A program made the translations under genes and the position numbers. Below, in pieces: positions 27,087 through 34,238 of a DNA stretch of 54,460 nucleotides. A model generated the notes under the pieces. The model was not told where the DNA came from. It worked only from the letters and a program-made list of their open reading frames with translations, and did not search any database. Position 1 is the stretch's first letter, and each line of letters opens with the position of its first letter. The DNA is from Verrucomicrobiota bacterium (GTDB lineage Bacteria; Verrucomicrobiota; Verrucomicrobiia; Opitutales; Opitutaceae), in NCBI GenBank assembly GCA_023426435.1, contig JAFAAS010000049.1, positions 1 through 54,460 of the forward strand, given 5' to 3'.

Positions 27087-27248
27087 ATGAAAATATTCCT
27101 CACCGGCGCCTCCGGCCTCGTCGGCGGCAACGTCGCCCAACTCGCCGCCGCACACGGCCACGAAGTCATCGAAGCCTCCCTCGTCTCCGCCTTTCGCGCC
27201 GCCGCCCCCGACGCCATCGTCAACTGCGCCGCGATCTCCATTCACTAA
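27087..27248 (+). pseudogene. Truncated copy 2 of the RmlD-like gene, 53 codons
   Basis: It reads MKIFLTGASGLVGG to HEVI, then jumps in frame to EASLVSAFRA, losing 23 codons relative to the complete gene. It ends NCAAISIH-stop at the next leader. Confidence 0.85.
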
Positions 27249-27358
27249 ACCGCGAAGAACGCGAAGAGACGCGAAGCGAGGTTTGAAACACGCGCATCGA
27301 GCGAAACTCTTCTTCTTCGCGCTCCTTCGCGTCCTTCGCGGTTCCCACCTCGCCTTTC

Positions 27359-27559
27359 ATGAAAATCTTCCTCACCGGCGCCTCCGGCCTCGTCGGCGGC
27401 AACGTCGCCCAACCCGCCGCCGCACACGGCCACGAAGTCATCGAAGCCTCCCTCATCTCCGCCTTTCGCGCCGCCGCCCCCGACGCCATCGTCAACTGCG
27501 CCGCGATCTCCGATCCACTAAACCGCGAAGAACACGAAGAGACGCGAAGCGAAGTTTGA
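27359..27559 (+). pseudogene. Truncated copy 3 of the RmlD-like gene, 66 codons
   Basis: It has the same internal deletion as copy 2. After NCAAIS it reads through part of the next leader (DPLNREEHEETRSEV) because the junction carries gatccac in place of attcac, shifting the stop. Confidence 0.85.
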
Positions 27560-27631
27560 AACACGCGCATCGAGCGAAACTCTTCGTCTTCGCGCTCCTT
27601 CGCGTCCTTCGCGGTTCCCACCTCGCCTTTC

Positions 27632-27793
27632 ATGAAAATCTTCCTCACCGGCGCCTCCGGCCTCGTCGGCGGCAACGTCGCCCAACTCGCCCCCGCACAC
27701 GGCCACGAAGTCATCGAAGCCTCCCTCGTCTCCGCCTTTCGCGCCACCGCCCATGACGCCATCGTCAACTGCGCCGCGATCTCCATTCACTAA
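27632..27793 (+). pseudogene. Truncated copy 4 of the RmlD-like gene, 53 codons
   Basis: It has the same deletion and the same ending (NCAAISIH-stop) as copy 2, with a few substitutions (LAPAHGHE, ATAHDAIV). It is followed by the last leader and then the complete gene. Confidence 0.85.
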
Positions 27794-27893
27794 ACCGCGA
27801 AGAACACGAAGAGACGCGAAGCAAGGTTTGAAACGCACGAAGCCTTCGTCTTCGCGCTCCTTCGCGTCCTTCGCGGTTCCCACCTCGCCTTCC

Positions 27894-28790
27894 ATGAAAA
27901 TCCTCCTCACCGGCGCCTCCGGCCTCGTTGGCGGCAACGTCGCTCAAATCGCCGCCGCACACGGCCACCAAGTCATCGGCATCGTCGGCCGTTTCACTGG
28001 CGAACTCCCCGGCGTCTCGCAACGCCTCTCCATCGACCTCACCGACGAAGCCTCCCTCGTCTCCGCCTTTCGCACCACCGCCCCCGACGCCATCGTCAAC
28101 TGCGCCGCGATCTCCGAGCCCGCCCAGTGCGACGCCGATCCCGCCCGCTCCGAAGCGATGAACGTCGCTCTTCCCTCGCGCCTCGCCCAACTCGCGCGCG
28201 AGTTCGACGTCCGTCTCCTTCATCTTTCCACCGAGCAGGTCTTCGACGGACAACGCACCACCCCTTACACCACGCACGATGCAACGCATCCGATAAATCG
28301 ATACGCCGCGCAAAAACTCGCCAGCGAACAAGCCGTGCTCGCCGCCGCGCCGCAACACTCCGCCATCGTTCGCGCGCCGCTCCTGATGGGCAACAGCCCC
28401 GGCCGCCGCCGCTCCCTGCACGAACGCCTGCTCGCCGACTGGGCCGCCGGCCGCACACCGAAACTTTACACCGACGAATTTCGCCAACCCTGCACCGCCG
28501 CCAACCTCGCCGAAGCGTTGATCGAGCTCCTTCATCGCCGCGATCTCTGCGGCGTTTTCCATTGGGCCGGCGCCGAGCTCCTCTCCCGCCACGAAATCGG
28601 CCTCCGCATCCGCGCGCATTTCAACCTCTCCGAAACCGCCGCGCCCCTCGTCGCCATCACCCGCGCAGAAACCCCCGCCGTCAGCCCGCAGCGCCAACCC
28701 TGCCTCGCCCTCGATCTCGAACCGCTTCTCAGCACCTTGCGCACCCGCCCCCAAACCTTCGCCGAACAACTCCCCACCCTCGAACGCTAA
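27894..28790 (+). CDS. SDR-family sugar reductase (RmlD/dTDP-4-dehydrorhamnose reductase-like)
   Basis: A 298-residue SDR. The NAD(P)-binding motif is TGASGLVGGNVA at residues 6-17, VNCAAISEPAQCDADP is the RmlD-type post-Rossmann loop, STEQVFDGQRTTPY carries the catalytic Ser/Thr region, and the YxxxK motif is INRYAAQKLASEQ. RmlD enzymes complete dTDP-L-rhamnose synthesis; related proteins act on other sugars or as MAT2B-like subunits, so the substrate is open. No rmlA, rmlB or rmlC is next to it. The leader repeated upstream provides the translation start region, and four truncated copies precede it. Confidence 0.88.
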   Translation: MKILLTGASGLVGGNVAQIAAAHGHQVIGIVGRFTGELPGVSQRLSIDLTDEASLVSAFRTTAPDAIVNCAAISEPAQCDADPARSEAMNVALPSRLAQLAREFDVRLLHLSTEQVFDGQRTTPYTTHDATHPINRYAAQKLASEQAVLAAAPQHSAIVRAPLLMGNSPGRRRSLHERLLADWAAGRTPKLYTDEFRQPCTAANLAEALIELLHRRDLCGVFHWAGAELLSRHEIGLRIRAHFNLSETAAPLVAITRAETPAVSPQRQPCLALDLEPLLSTLRTRPQTFAEQLPTLER

Positions 28791-28810
28791 AGCGCTCACG
28801 CCCCATTCCA

Positions 28811-28832
28811 TCGCCCGCGAGCGGGCTCCTAC
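28811..28832. repeat. REP-like hairpin, class A variant
   Basis: It reads tcgcccgc, ga, gcgggctcctac, that is, arms CGCCCGC and GCGGGCT with the CTAC (GTAG on the other strand) tail. It is very close in layout to the REP of Pseudomonas (tcgcgggc..gcccgctcctac). Confidence 0.75.
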
Positions 28833-28932
28833 AGGGAGGTTGCTCGAACTGTTTCTTGAACTCCGCGAATTCGGTGCCCGCTCCCCTCTTAACGAGCTTC
28901 TCTCTCCCCGCGTCTCACCCGCCTCGATCCAT

Positions 28933-28951
28933 TGTAATACATTATATTACA
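28933..28951. repeat. AT-rich palindrome copy B
   Basis: The arms tgtaata and tattaca surround catta, which is the reverse complement of the spacer in copies A and C, so it is inserted in the opposite orientation. Confidence 0.8.
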
Positions 28952-28997
28952 TTTCAACGGAAGGTCCCCGCGTCCGGGCTCACCATCCCGAACAGTA

Positions 28998-29018
28998 TTG
29001 TAATATAATGTATTACAA
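28998..29018. repeat. AT-rich palindrome copy C
   Basis: Perfect 8-bp arms ttgtaata and tattacaa surround the spacer taatg, the same spacer as copy A. Confidence 0.85.
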
Positions 29019-29088
29019 AGGATCGCCTGCGCTTTCGATTGAAGCAACTTCCACCGCTGGGCAGCTCCTCACGTTCTCCCGGCCCGTT

Positions 29089-29105
29089 GTCATACATTAA
29101 ATGAC
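29089..29105. repeat. AT-rich palindrome copy D (decayed)
   Basis: The arms gtcat and atgac surround acattaa. The inner arm bases no longer pair, which suggests an older copy of the gtcata form seen in copy A. Confidence 0.6.
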
Positions 29106-29152
29106 GTTTGCTATGCTTCACCCTCGTTCTTCTAAAAAATTCAGGAACACCA

Positions 29153-29173
29153 TTGTAATATATTGTATTACAA
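29153..29173. repeat. AT-rich palindrome copy E
   Basis: Perfect 8-bp arms ttgtaata and tattacaa surround the spacer tattg. It differs from copy C only at the spacer. Confidence 0.85.
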
Positions 29174-29264
29174 CGGCCCGGGTGAAGCCGCGCCTTCCTT
29201 CATCGAACATTGAGGCCTGCTCGATCCATTCGCGGCGACGGGCAAAGACGGTTCGCGCACTAAT

Positions 29265-29331
29265 CACCGAGGCGCAAAGGCACGGAGAAGACGCTTTCGG
29301 ATCTCCGTGTCTCTGCGCCTTTGTGGTTCAC
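29265..29331. repeat. Imperfect intergenic hairpin (ggcgcaaaggcacggag type)
   Basis: caccgaggcgcaaagg-cacggag at 29265-29290 pairs with ctccgtg-tctctgcgcctttgtgg at 29303-29327, leaving a short loop. It lies just after the malQ stop (minus-strand gene ending at 29342) and could help terminate or stabilise that transcript. Confidence 0.75.
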
Positions 29332-29341
29332 CGATTCGCGT

Positions 29342-30913
29342 TCAATCGCTCCGCGGCGGCTCGCTGTAGTCGACGACCTCGCGCGTGCCGGTGCGATCGT
29401 AGAGCTCGATCCATTCGCGCAGCGTCTCCGTTTTCGTTTTCGCGAGTCGCGCCAACTGCATTTCGGTAAATCGCCATTGCCAGTTTCCGACCGTCGTGCC
29501 GGGGCGGTTCAACACCGCATCCGCGCCGAGATCGAGCAGGTCTTGAATCGGCACGATCGCCAGTCGCGAGGTCGTCGCCAGCAGCGCGCGAATCATCGGC
29601 CAGGCCGAGCGCGAGCCGCGCAACTGGAAGTAAGCGTCCACTTGGGCCCGTAGTGGATTCGCGAGATGCTCGAGCCAGCCGCGCGTGGTGTTGTTGTCGT
29701 GGGTGCCCGTGTAAGCGACGCTGTTGAACGGAAAGTGGTGCGGCAGGTTGGCGTTGTTCGCATCGTGCCCATAGGCGAATTGCATCACCTTCATCCCAGG
29801 CAGCCCGCTTGCGCGCCGCAGTGCCACGACATCCGGCCCGATGTAACCCAAATCCTCCGCGATGATGCGCGCGTGCGGCAGCGCGGTTTTCACCGCTTCG
29901 AAAAACGCGAGCCCCGGCCCCTTCAACCATTGCCCGGACCGCGCATCCATCGCGTCGGCGGGAATCTCCCAATACGTGTCGAAACCGCGAAAGTGATCCA
30001 GCCGCACCACGTCGTAGAGTTGAAACGCCGCCGCGAGTCGATCGATCCACCACGCATAACCCGTCTGCGCGAGATGCTCCCAATTGTAGAGCGGGTTGCC
30101 CCACAATTGCCCGTAACTCGAAAAATAATCCGGCGGCACGCCCGCGACCGCGTCCGGCACCCCATGTCGATCGAGTCGAAACACCGCGCGATGCCGCCAG
30201 GTGTCGGCGCTGTCGAGCGCCACAAAAATGGGCACGTCGCCGACGATCCCCACGCCGCGCTGCGCCGCGTAACGGCGCAACCGCTCCCATTGGCCGAAAA
30301 AGAGATACTGGTAAAACACATGCCGCTCCGCATCGCGCGCGACATCCGGCGGAAGTTGTGCGTGCAACTGCGGCGTCCACTCGCTGTAGGCGTCGGGCCA
30401 GGTCATCCACGCTTCGCCGCCGAAGTGAGCCTTCAACGCCATGTAGTCGGCAAACGGCTGCAGCCACGCCGCATGTCGCACGCGAAATTCGTGCAGCGGA
30501 CCGAACTCCGCGAACTGCGCGGCGCCGCTCTCCAAAAAGCGATCGGCCGCGCGCGCGATCACCGGCCAGAAGGTCCAGTAGAGATGCCCGTATTTCACGC
30601 GCCGCAGCGGCAGACCGCGCAATTCGGCAAGCTCGGACGCCTCCAGCAGCCCCGCCGCTTCCAACTCGCCGAGATCGATGAAGTAGGGATTCCCTGCGGC
30701 GCTCGAGAAGAGTTGATACGGCGAATCGCCGTAACCTGTCGGCCCGATCGGACAAATCTGCCAGTAACGCACGCCCGCGTCCGCCAGGAAATCGACGAAC
30801 GCGCGCGCACCGCCGCCAAGATTGCCGATGCCGTAATCGCCGGGCAGCGACGAGACGTGCGCGAGCACGCCCGCGGCGCGGGTGTTGAGCCAGGTGGGCG
30901 GAGGAGGATCCAT
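29342..30913 (-). CDS. malQ: 4-alpha-glucanotransferase (amylomaltase, GH77)
   Basis: A 523-residue amylomaltase that transfers maltodextrin segments between alpha-1,4-glucans in the cytoplasm. Family landmarks in order: RAAGVLAHVSSLPGDYGIG at the N-terminus, GPTGYGDSPYQLFSSAAGNP, the nucleophile Asp in VVRLDHFRGFDTYWEIPA, the acid/base Glu in RIIAEDLGYI, and the third catalytic Asp in YTGTHDNNTTRGW. Length is normal for the short bacterial form. The open frame reaches a TTG at 30994, but that extension encodes a REP hairpin (VVEPGVLTGLEAA), so ATG 30913 is used. It is followed upstream by the TonB receptor, suggesting imported maltodextrins as substrate. Confidence 0.95.
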   Translation of the reverse strand: MDPPPPTWLNTRAAGVLAHVSSLPGDYGIGNLGGGARAFVDFLADAGVRYWQICPIGPTGYGDSPYQLFSSAAGNPYFIDLGELEAAGLLEASELAELRGLPLRRVKYGHLYWTFWPVIARAADRFLESGAAQFAEFGPLHEFRVRHAAWLQPFADYMALKAHFGGEAWMTWPDAYSEWTPQLHAQLPPDVARDAERHVFYQYLFFGQWERLRRYAAQRGVGIVGDVPIFVALDSADTWRHRAVFRLDRHGVPDAVAGVPPDYFSSYGQLWGNPLYNWEHLAQTGYAWWIDRLAAAFQLYDVVRLDHFRGFDTYWEIPADAMDARSGQWLKGPGLAFFEAVKTALPHARIIAEDLGYIGPDVVALRRASGLPGMKVMQFAYGHDANNANLPHHFPFNSVAYTGTHDNNTTRGWLEHLANPLRAQVDAYFQLRGSRSAWPMIRALLATTSRLAIVPIQDLLDLGADAVLNRPGTTVGNWQWRFTEMQLARLAKTKTETLREWIELYDRTGTREVVDYSEPPRSD

Positions 30914-30946
30914 GTCGAATCGGCGTGGCGCCAAAGCGGCGGCTTC

Positions 30947-30974
30947 GAGCCCGGTGAGGACACCGGGCTCCACC
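30947..30974. repeat. REP-like hairpin, GTGG head (class B)
   Basis: GAGCCCGGTG, agga, CACCGGGCTC, then CACC (GGTG on the other strand). It sits between the TonB receptor and malQ on the minus strand and would form a strong stem in their transcript. Confidence 0.8.
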
Positions 30975-31018
30975 ACAGATTGAATCGAGCTCAAGCGAGT
31001 CGCGAGTTTGCGCCCGGT

Positions 31019-33784
31019 TCAGAACTTATACGAGACGCCCGCCGAGTAGGACGCGCCGTAGCTCTGATAATCGACGACGAGACGCGGATCGCTCTGCTCG
31101 GAGGTCTGCAGCGGCTCGTCGGTAAGATTATAGCCCTGCAGGATCACCGTGAGTCCCTTCATTGGGCCCGACTTGAACTCGTAGCTGATCTGCGCGTCGA
31201 TCACCTGCTCCGTGTGGATCGTGCGGAAGTTTTCTCCGCGCGGACCGAACGTGTAGATGTTTCCTCGATACGCGGAACGATAGCGCTCGCTCACGCGCGC
31301 GGAGAAGCCGCCGCGCTCGTAGTAGATCGTCGCGCTCGCGACCTTGCGCGAAAGTCCGGGAATCGAGGTGCCCGCGGAACCGGGCCCGTAAGGTTCGATG
31401 TCGCTGTCGTTATACGCGCCGCTGACGATGATGCCGAGACCGCGGAACGAGGGAAAAATCAGTTCGCTCGGGAGCGAAAGCGTGGCTTCGACGCCCTGGA
31501 TCGTGCCGCCGTCGCCATTCGCGGGACGATCGTAAACGCCGAGGTAAGTCGCGGGCGTGACGCCGCCGCTCGGGAAACCCGTGAAGTCCGCGATCACCTT
31601 TTGATTATAGGTGTAGGTGCGCAGGTCCTTGTAGAAAGCGGACACGGCGAAGTAGCCCATGTTGTCGCGGAAGTATTGTTCGAACGCCAGATCGACGGAG
31701 TTCGAACGCCAGGGCTTCAACTCGGGATTGCCGCCGGTGGCGTTCCACGCGTCGCCCGGGTTGGGCGACTCCGCCATCGTGGCGTTGAACGACGTGTTAC
31801 GGCCCGCGCGCATGTCGTTCATGCGCTGCCGGGCGAGTTGTTGCGCGACGCTGAAACGCAGAAAGCGGCGTTCGGCGAGCTGGAGCTTCAGGTTGAGGCT
31901 GGGGAGAAAATTCCAGTAACGATCGCCACCTTCGGCCGGAACGTTGACCGAGCGGCCCTCGATCGGAACGGCGGAAAGTCCGCGCGAGGATTGATCGGTG
32001 TGCATCACCTGCACGCCGATGTTGCCCGTGAGCGGCTTGCCGCCGACGCGGCTCTCGATGCCGAGCTGCACGTAGCCCACGGCGACTTTTTCGCTCACAT
32101 CCCAATCGCCGGAAATGACGTCGGTGTGCGGATTCGTGAGCGGCAGGTAAGTGCCGCTGTAGAGTGCGTCAAGCGGATCGTAGCTCGCCATGCCTTGGAT
32201 GCCGATGAAGCTGAGATCCGTGATCCCGGTCGATGCGGGCAGCGGCGCGGTCATCTGCCCATTCGCGAGCGCGAGGTAGTAACCGTCCTCGACTTCGGAC
32301 TTCGTGCGACGGCTGTAGCTGCCGCCGACGTCGAGCAGGTTGAAGAAGCCGCCGAGGTTTCGCTTCGCGGAGAACTTGAAGAGCGTGAGCGCGTCTTCGG
32401 ATTTTGGATTCTTGAGATATCCCGCCTGGCCTCCCGGCACGACGTCGCCGCCCCAACCTTGCGGGCCGGTGAGTTGGACGAGGTTGCGATCCGTGTAATC
32501 GAGCGTGGGCGTGAACGTGGCGCCGCGTCCGCTGCCCATCGTGACGGTGATCGTGTCGGGCGTGCCGACCTGGTTCGAGCCGGTGCCGGAATACGTTTCG
32601 AGCACACGGTCTTTGCGATCGATGCGCGAATAGCTGAGGTCGCCCTCGAAGGTCCAGCCCGAGCTGTCGCCGAATTTCACGTTCCAACCGCCGGCGTAAA
32701 CGTCGGCTTTGCGCGTGACGATGTCATTGCGGACAACGCCGAAAACGTTGTTGAAGACGGCCCGGGTCACGAGGCCGTCGTCGACCGTGAAGCCGGGTTG
32801 GAAGCCGGATTGGTTGGGGCCCCAGTAGAGCGGAATTTCGATGCCGCGCAGGAGCTGGGTTTCGTCGAAGAAGGAGTAGTAGAGATCGATCGTGGAGTGA
32901 AACGTGGCGCTCGGCTTGTATTCGATCACGCCCATGAGTCCGTCGCGCTTGAGTTCGCTGGAGCGAACGAAAGGTTTGGCGCCGCCGATGACCCAAGGCT
33001 GCCCCGGATCCTGGTCGGTGCTCGTGGTGGGATAACCCCAGGCGTTCCATTGCTCGCCCTGGCCGGGGATGTCGGCGTGCGAATAACCGAAGGCGATGCC
33101 GAGCGTGCCGTCGTTGAACTGATCGATGTAGGAGGCGCTGTAGCGATAGCCGTTGTCGTCGATCCCGGCGTTAAGCGCGTCGAGCTGCGTCCAATCGTAG
33201 AACGCATTCGCCGCAACGGTGCGCCGACCGTGCGTGAGCGGGCGAACCGTGCGGAGGTCGATCGTGCCGGCGAGTCCCTGGCCGATGAGATTCGCCTGCG
33301 TGGTTTTATACACGACCGCGCTGCTGAGAAGCTCCGCGGGATACTGGTCGAACTCGACGGTGCGATTGCTGTTGGAGCTGACCTGTTCGCGACCGTTGAG
33401 CAGGCCGGTGGTGTAATCGCCGGTCAGACCGCGAATGCTGATCGCCTGGCTGCGGCCATTCAAACGCTGTGTGGCGAGACCCGGCAGGCGGCTGAGCGAG
33501 TCGGCGATGGAGATGTCGGGAAGTTTGCCGATGTCTTCGGCGGCGACGATTTCGGTGATGCCGGGCATGGTCTGTTTCACTTCTGCGGCGGCGGCGAGGC
33601 TGCCGGCGAAACCGCCGGTGACGGTGAAACGATCGAGAACGACGAGGCCGCCTGCGGGGTTTTCCTCGGAGTCTTCTTGTGCCGCAGCGGTGGCGGATGG
33701 GGTTTGCGCGGCAACGAGGGATGGAAGCAACAGGAGGAGCGCGAGGCTCGCTCGAGGCGTGGGGAACTGCGATGGCGATGACAT
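31019..33784 (-). CDS. TonB-dependent receptor
   Basis: A 921-residue outer-membrane receptor. A signal peptide (MSSPSQFPTPRASLALLLLL, then PSLVAAQ) is followed by VVLDRFTVTGGFAGSL, a plug domain with AAEDIGKLPDISIADSLSRL and SIRGLTGDYTTGLLNGR, and a long beta-barrel. The last residues GVSYKF end in Phe, as required for barrel insertion. The ADSLSRLPGL style is that of the Caulobacter/Xanthomonas TonB receptor type. An upstream in-frame start at 33928 adds 48 residues before the signal peptide and is rejected. With malQ and an amylase nearby, import of maltodextrins is likely. No SusD partner is present. Confidence 0.93.
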   Translation of the reverse strand: MSSPSQFPTPRASLALLLLLPSLVAAQTPSATAAAQEDSEENPAGGLVVLDRFTVTGGFAGSLAAAAEVKQTMPGITEIVAAEDIGKLPDISIADSLSRLPGLATQRLNGRSQAISIRGLTGDYTTGLLNGREQVSSNSNRTVEFDQYPAELLSSAVVYKTTQANLIGQGLAGTIDLRTVRPLTHGRRTVAANAFYDWTQLDALNAGIDDNGYRYSASYIDQFNDGTLGIAFGYSHADIPGQGEQWNAWGYPTTSTDQDPGQPWVIGGAKPFVRSSELKRDGLMGVIEYKPSATFHSTIDLYYSFFDETQLLRGIEIPLYWGPNQSGFQPGFTVDDGLVTRAVFNNVFGVVRNDIVTRKADVYAGGWNVKFGDSSGWTFEGDLSYSRIDRKDRVLETYSGTGSNQVGTPDTITVTMGSGRGATFTPTLDYTDRNLVQLTGPQGWGGDVVPGGQAGYLKNPKSEDALTLFKFSAKRNLGGFFNLLDVGGSYSRRTKSEVEDGYYLALANGQMTAPLPASTGITDLSFIGIQGMASYDPLDALYSGTYLPLTNPHTDVISGDWDVSEKVAVGYVQLGIESRVGGKPLTGNIGVQVMHTDQSSRGLSAVPIEGRSVNVPAEGGDRYWNFLPSLNLKLQLAERRFLRFSVAQQLARQRMNDMRAGRNTSFNATMAESPNPGDAWNATGGNPELKPWRSNSVDLAFEQYFRDNMGYFAVSAFYKDLRTYTYNQKVIADFTGFPSGGVTPATYLGVYDRPANGDGGTIQGVEATLSLPSELIFPSFRGLGIIVSGAYNDSDIEPYGPGSAGTSIPGLSRKVASATIYYERGGFSARVSERYRSAYRGNIYTFGPRGENFRTIHTEQVIDAQISYEFKSGPMKGLTVILQGYNLTDEPLQTSEQSDPRLVVDYQSYGASYSAGVSYKF

Positions 33785-34238
33785 GGGATGACAGGGCTGC
33801 ACGTTTCCGAATGCGGCCGGCGAACCGGCGCGCGGAGCGATGTTCGTAGTGGAGGTTTGGGTCGAAGAGGTGCGCCAGCGCACCCCGGGGTGGTGAAAAC
33901 CGTGCGCAGCCGCGAGCGATCCCGCCAATGGCGAGTCCGGCAGAGAACCGAGATGGACAGGAAAAAACTTGGATTTACGTCGGACGCGCGGCGGCGCAAC
34001 GAGCCGCGAGGCTGAACAAAAACGAATGCAGCGAAGTTTTGTCCGGGCCGCCTATGAATTCTCCGCGGTGCGGCTTTTGACCGGGGGCGTGCGCGGCACA
34101 GGCTGAGGCGAAACCCCGTTGAACATGATGATCCGCGCGATTTTGGAACGAGTGTCCTTCAAACTCAGAATCTTGTTGGAAGGCGCGGCTCCGTCCGCGC
34201 CGCGCGCGCGAAACGGCGGCGACGGAGCGCGGTCGTTC
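33785..34238. other. Divergent control region between TonB receptor and amylase
   Basis: A 454-bp region that must hold the promoters of both genes. It includes a GC hairpin at 34182-34201 (ggcgcgg and ccgcgcc arms) near the amylase start. No operator could be named with confidence. The plus-strand frame from 34119 is open but its codons are not amylase-like before 34239. Confidence 0.5.

Larger units (their letters stand above)
26694..27893 (+). repeat. Tandem array: hairpin leader plus truncated 5' end of the RmlD-like gene
   Basis: Units begin at the word taaaccgcg at 26694, 26974, 27246, 27519 and 27791 (spacings 280, 272, 273, 272). Each has a leader of about 95 bp whose ends are near reverse complements (aaccgcgaagaacacg against cttcgcgtccttcgcggtt), then an ATG and the first 50-60 codons of the gene that is complete only at 27894. 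Units two to four lack the same internal 69 bp. Confidence 0.92.
28791..29341. other. Palindrome-dense, AT-rich intergenic region
   Basis: This 551-bp gap between two converging genes (28790 plus strand, 29342 minus strand) holds a REP-like hairpin (28811), four AT-rich palindromes (28933, 28998, 29089, 29153) and a longer imperfect hairpin (29265-29331). No gene is supported: the short frames here are made of the repeats. No DnaA box of the form TTATNCACA was found by eye. Confidence 0.7.

Noticed and set aside
26694..27893. Four short genuine genes in tandem
   Set aside because: Each is only the 5' end of the complete SDR gene and stops at the next leader; no independent function is indicated.
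30914..30994. N-terminal extension of MalQ from the TTG at 30994
   Set aside because: The added residues are translated from a REP hairpin and are not MalQ-like; ATG 30913 gives the normal N-terminus.
29666..33781. Open plus-strand frame of 1371 codons
   Set aside because: It is antisense to malQ and the TonB receptor, both of which have full family motifs.
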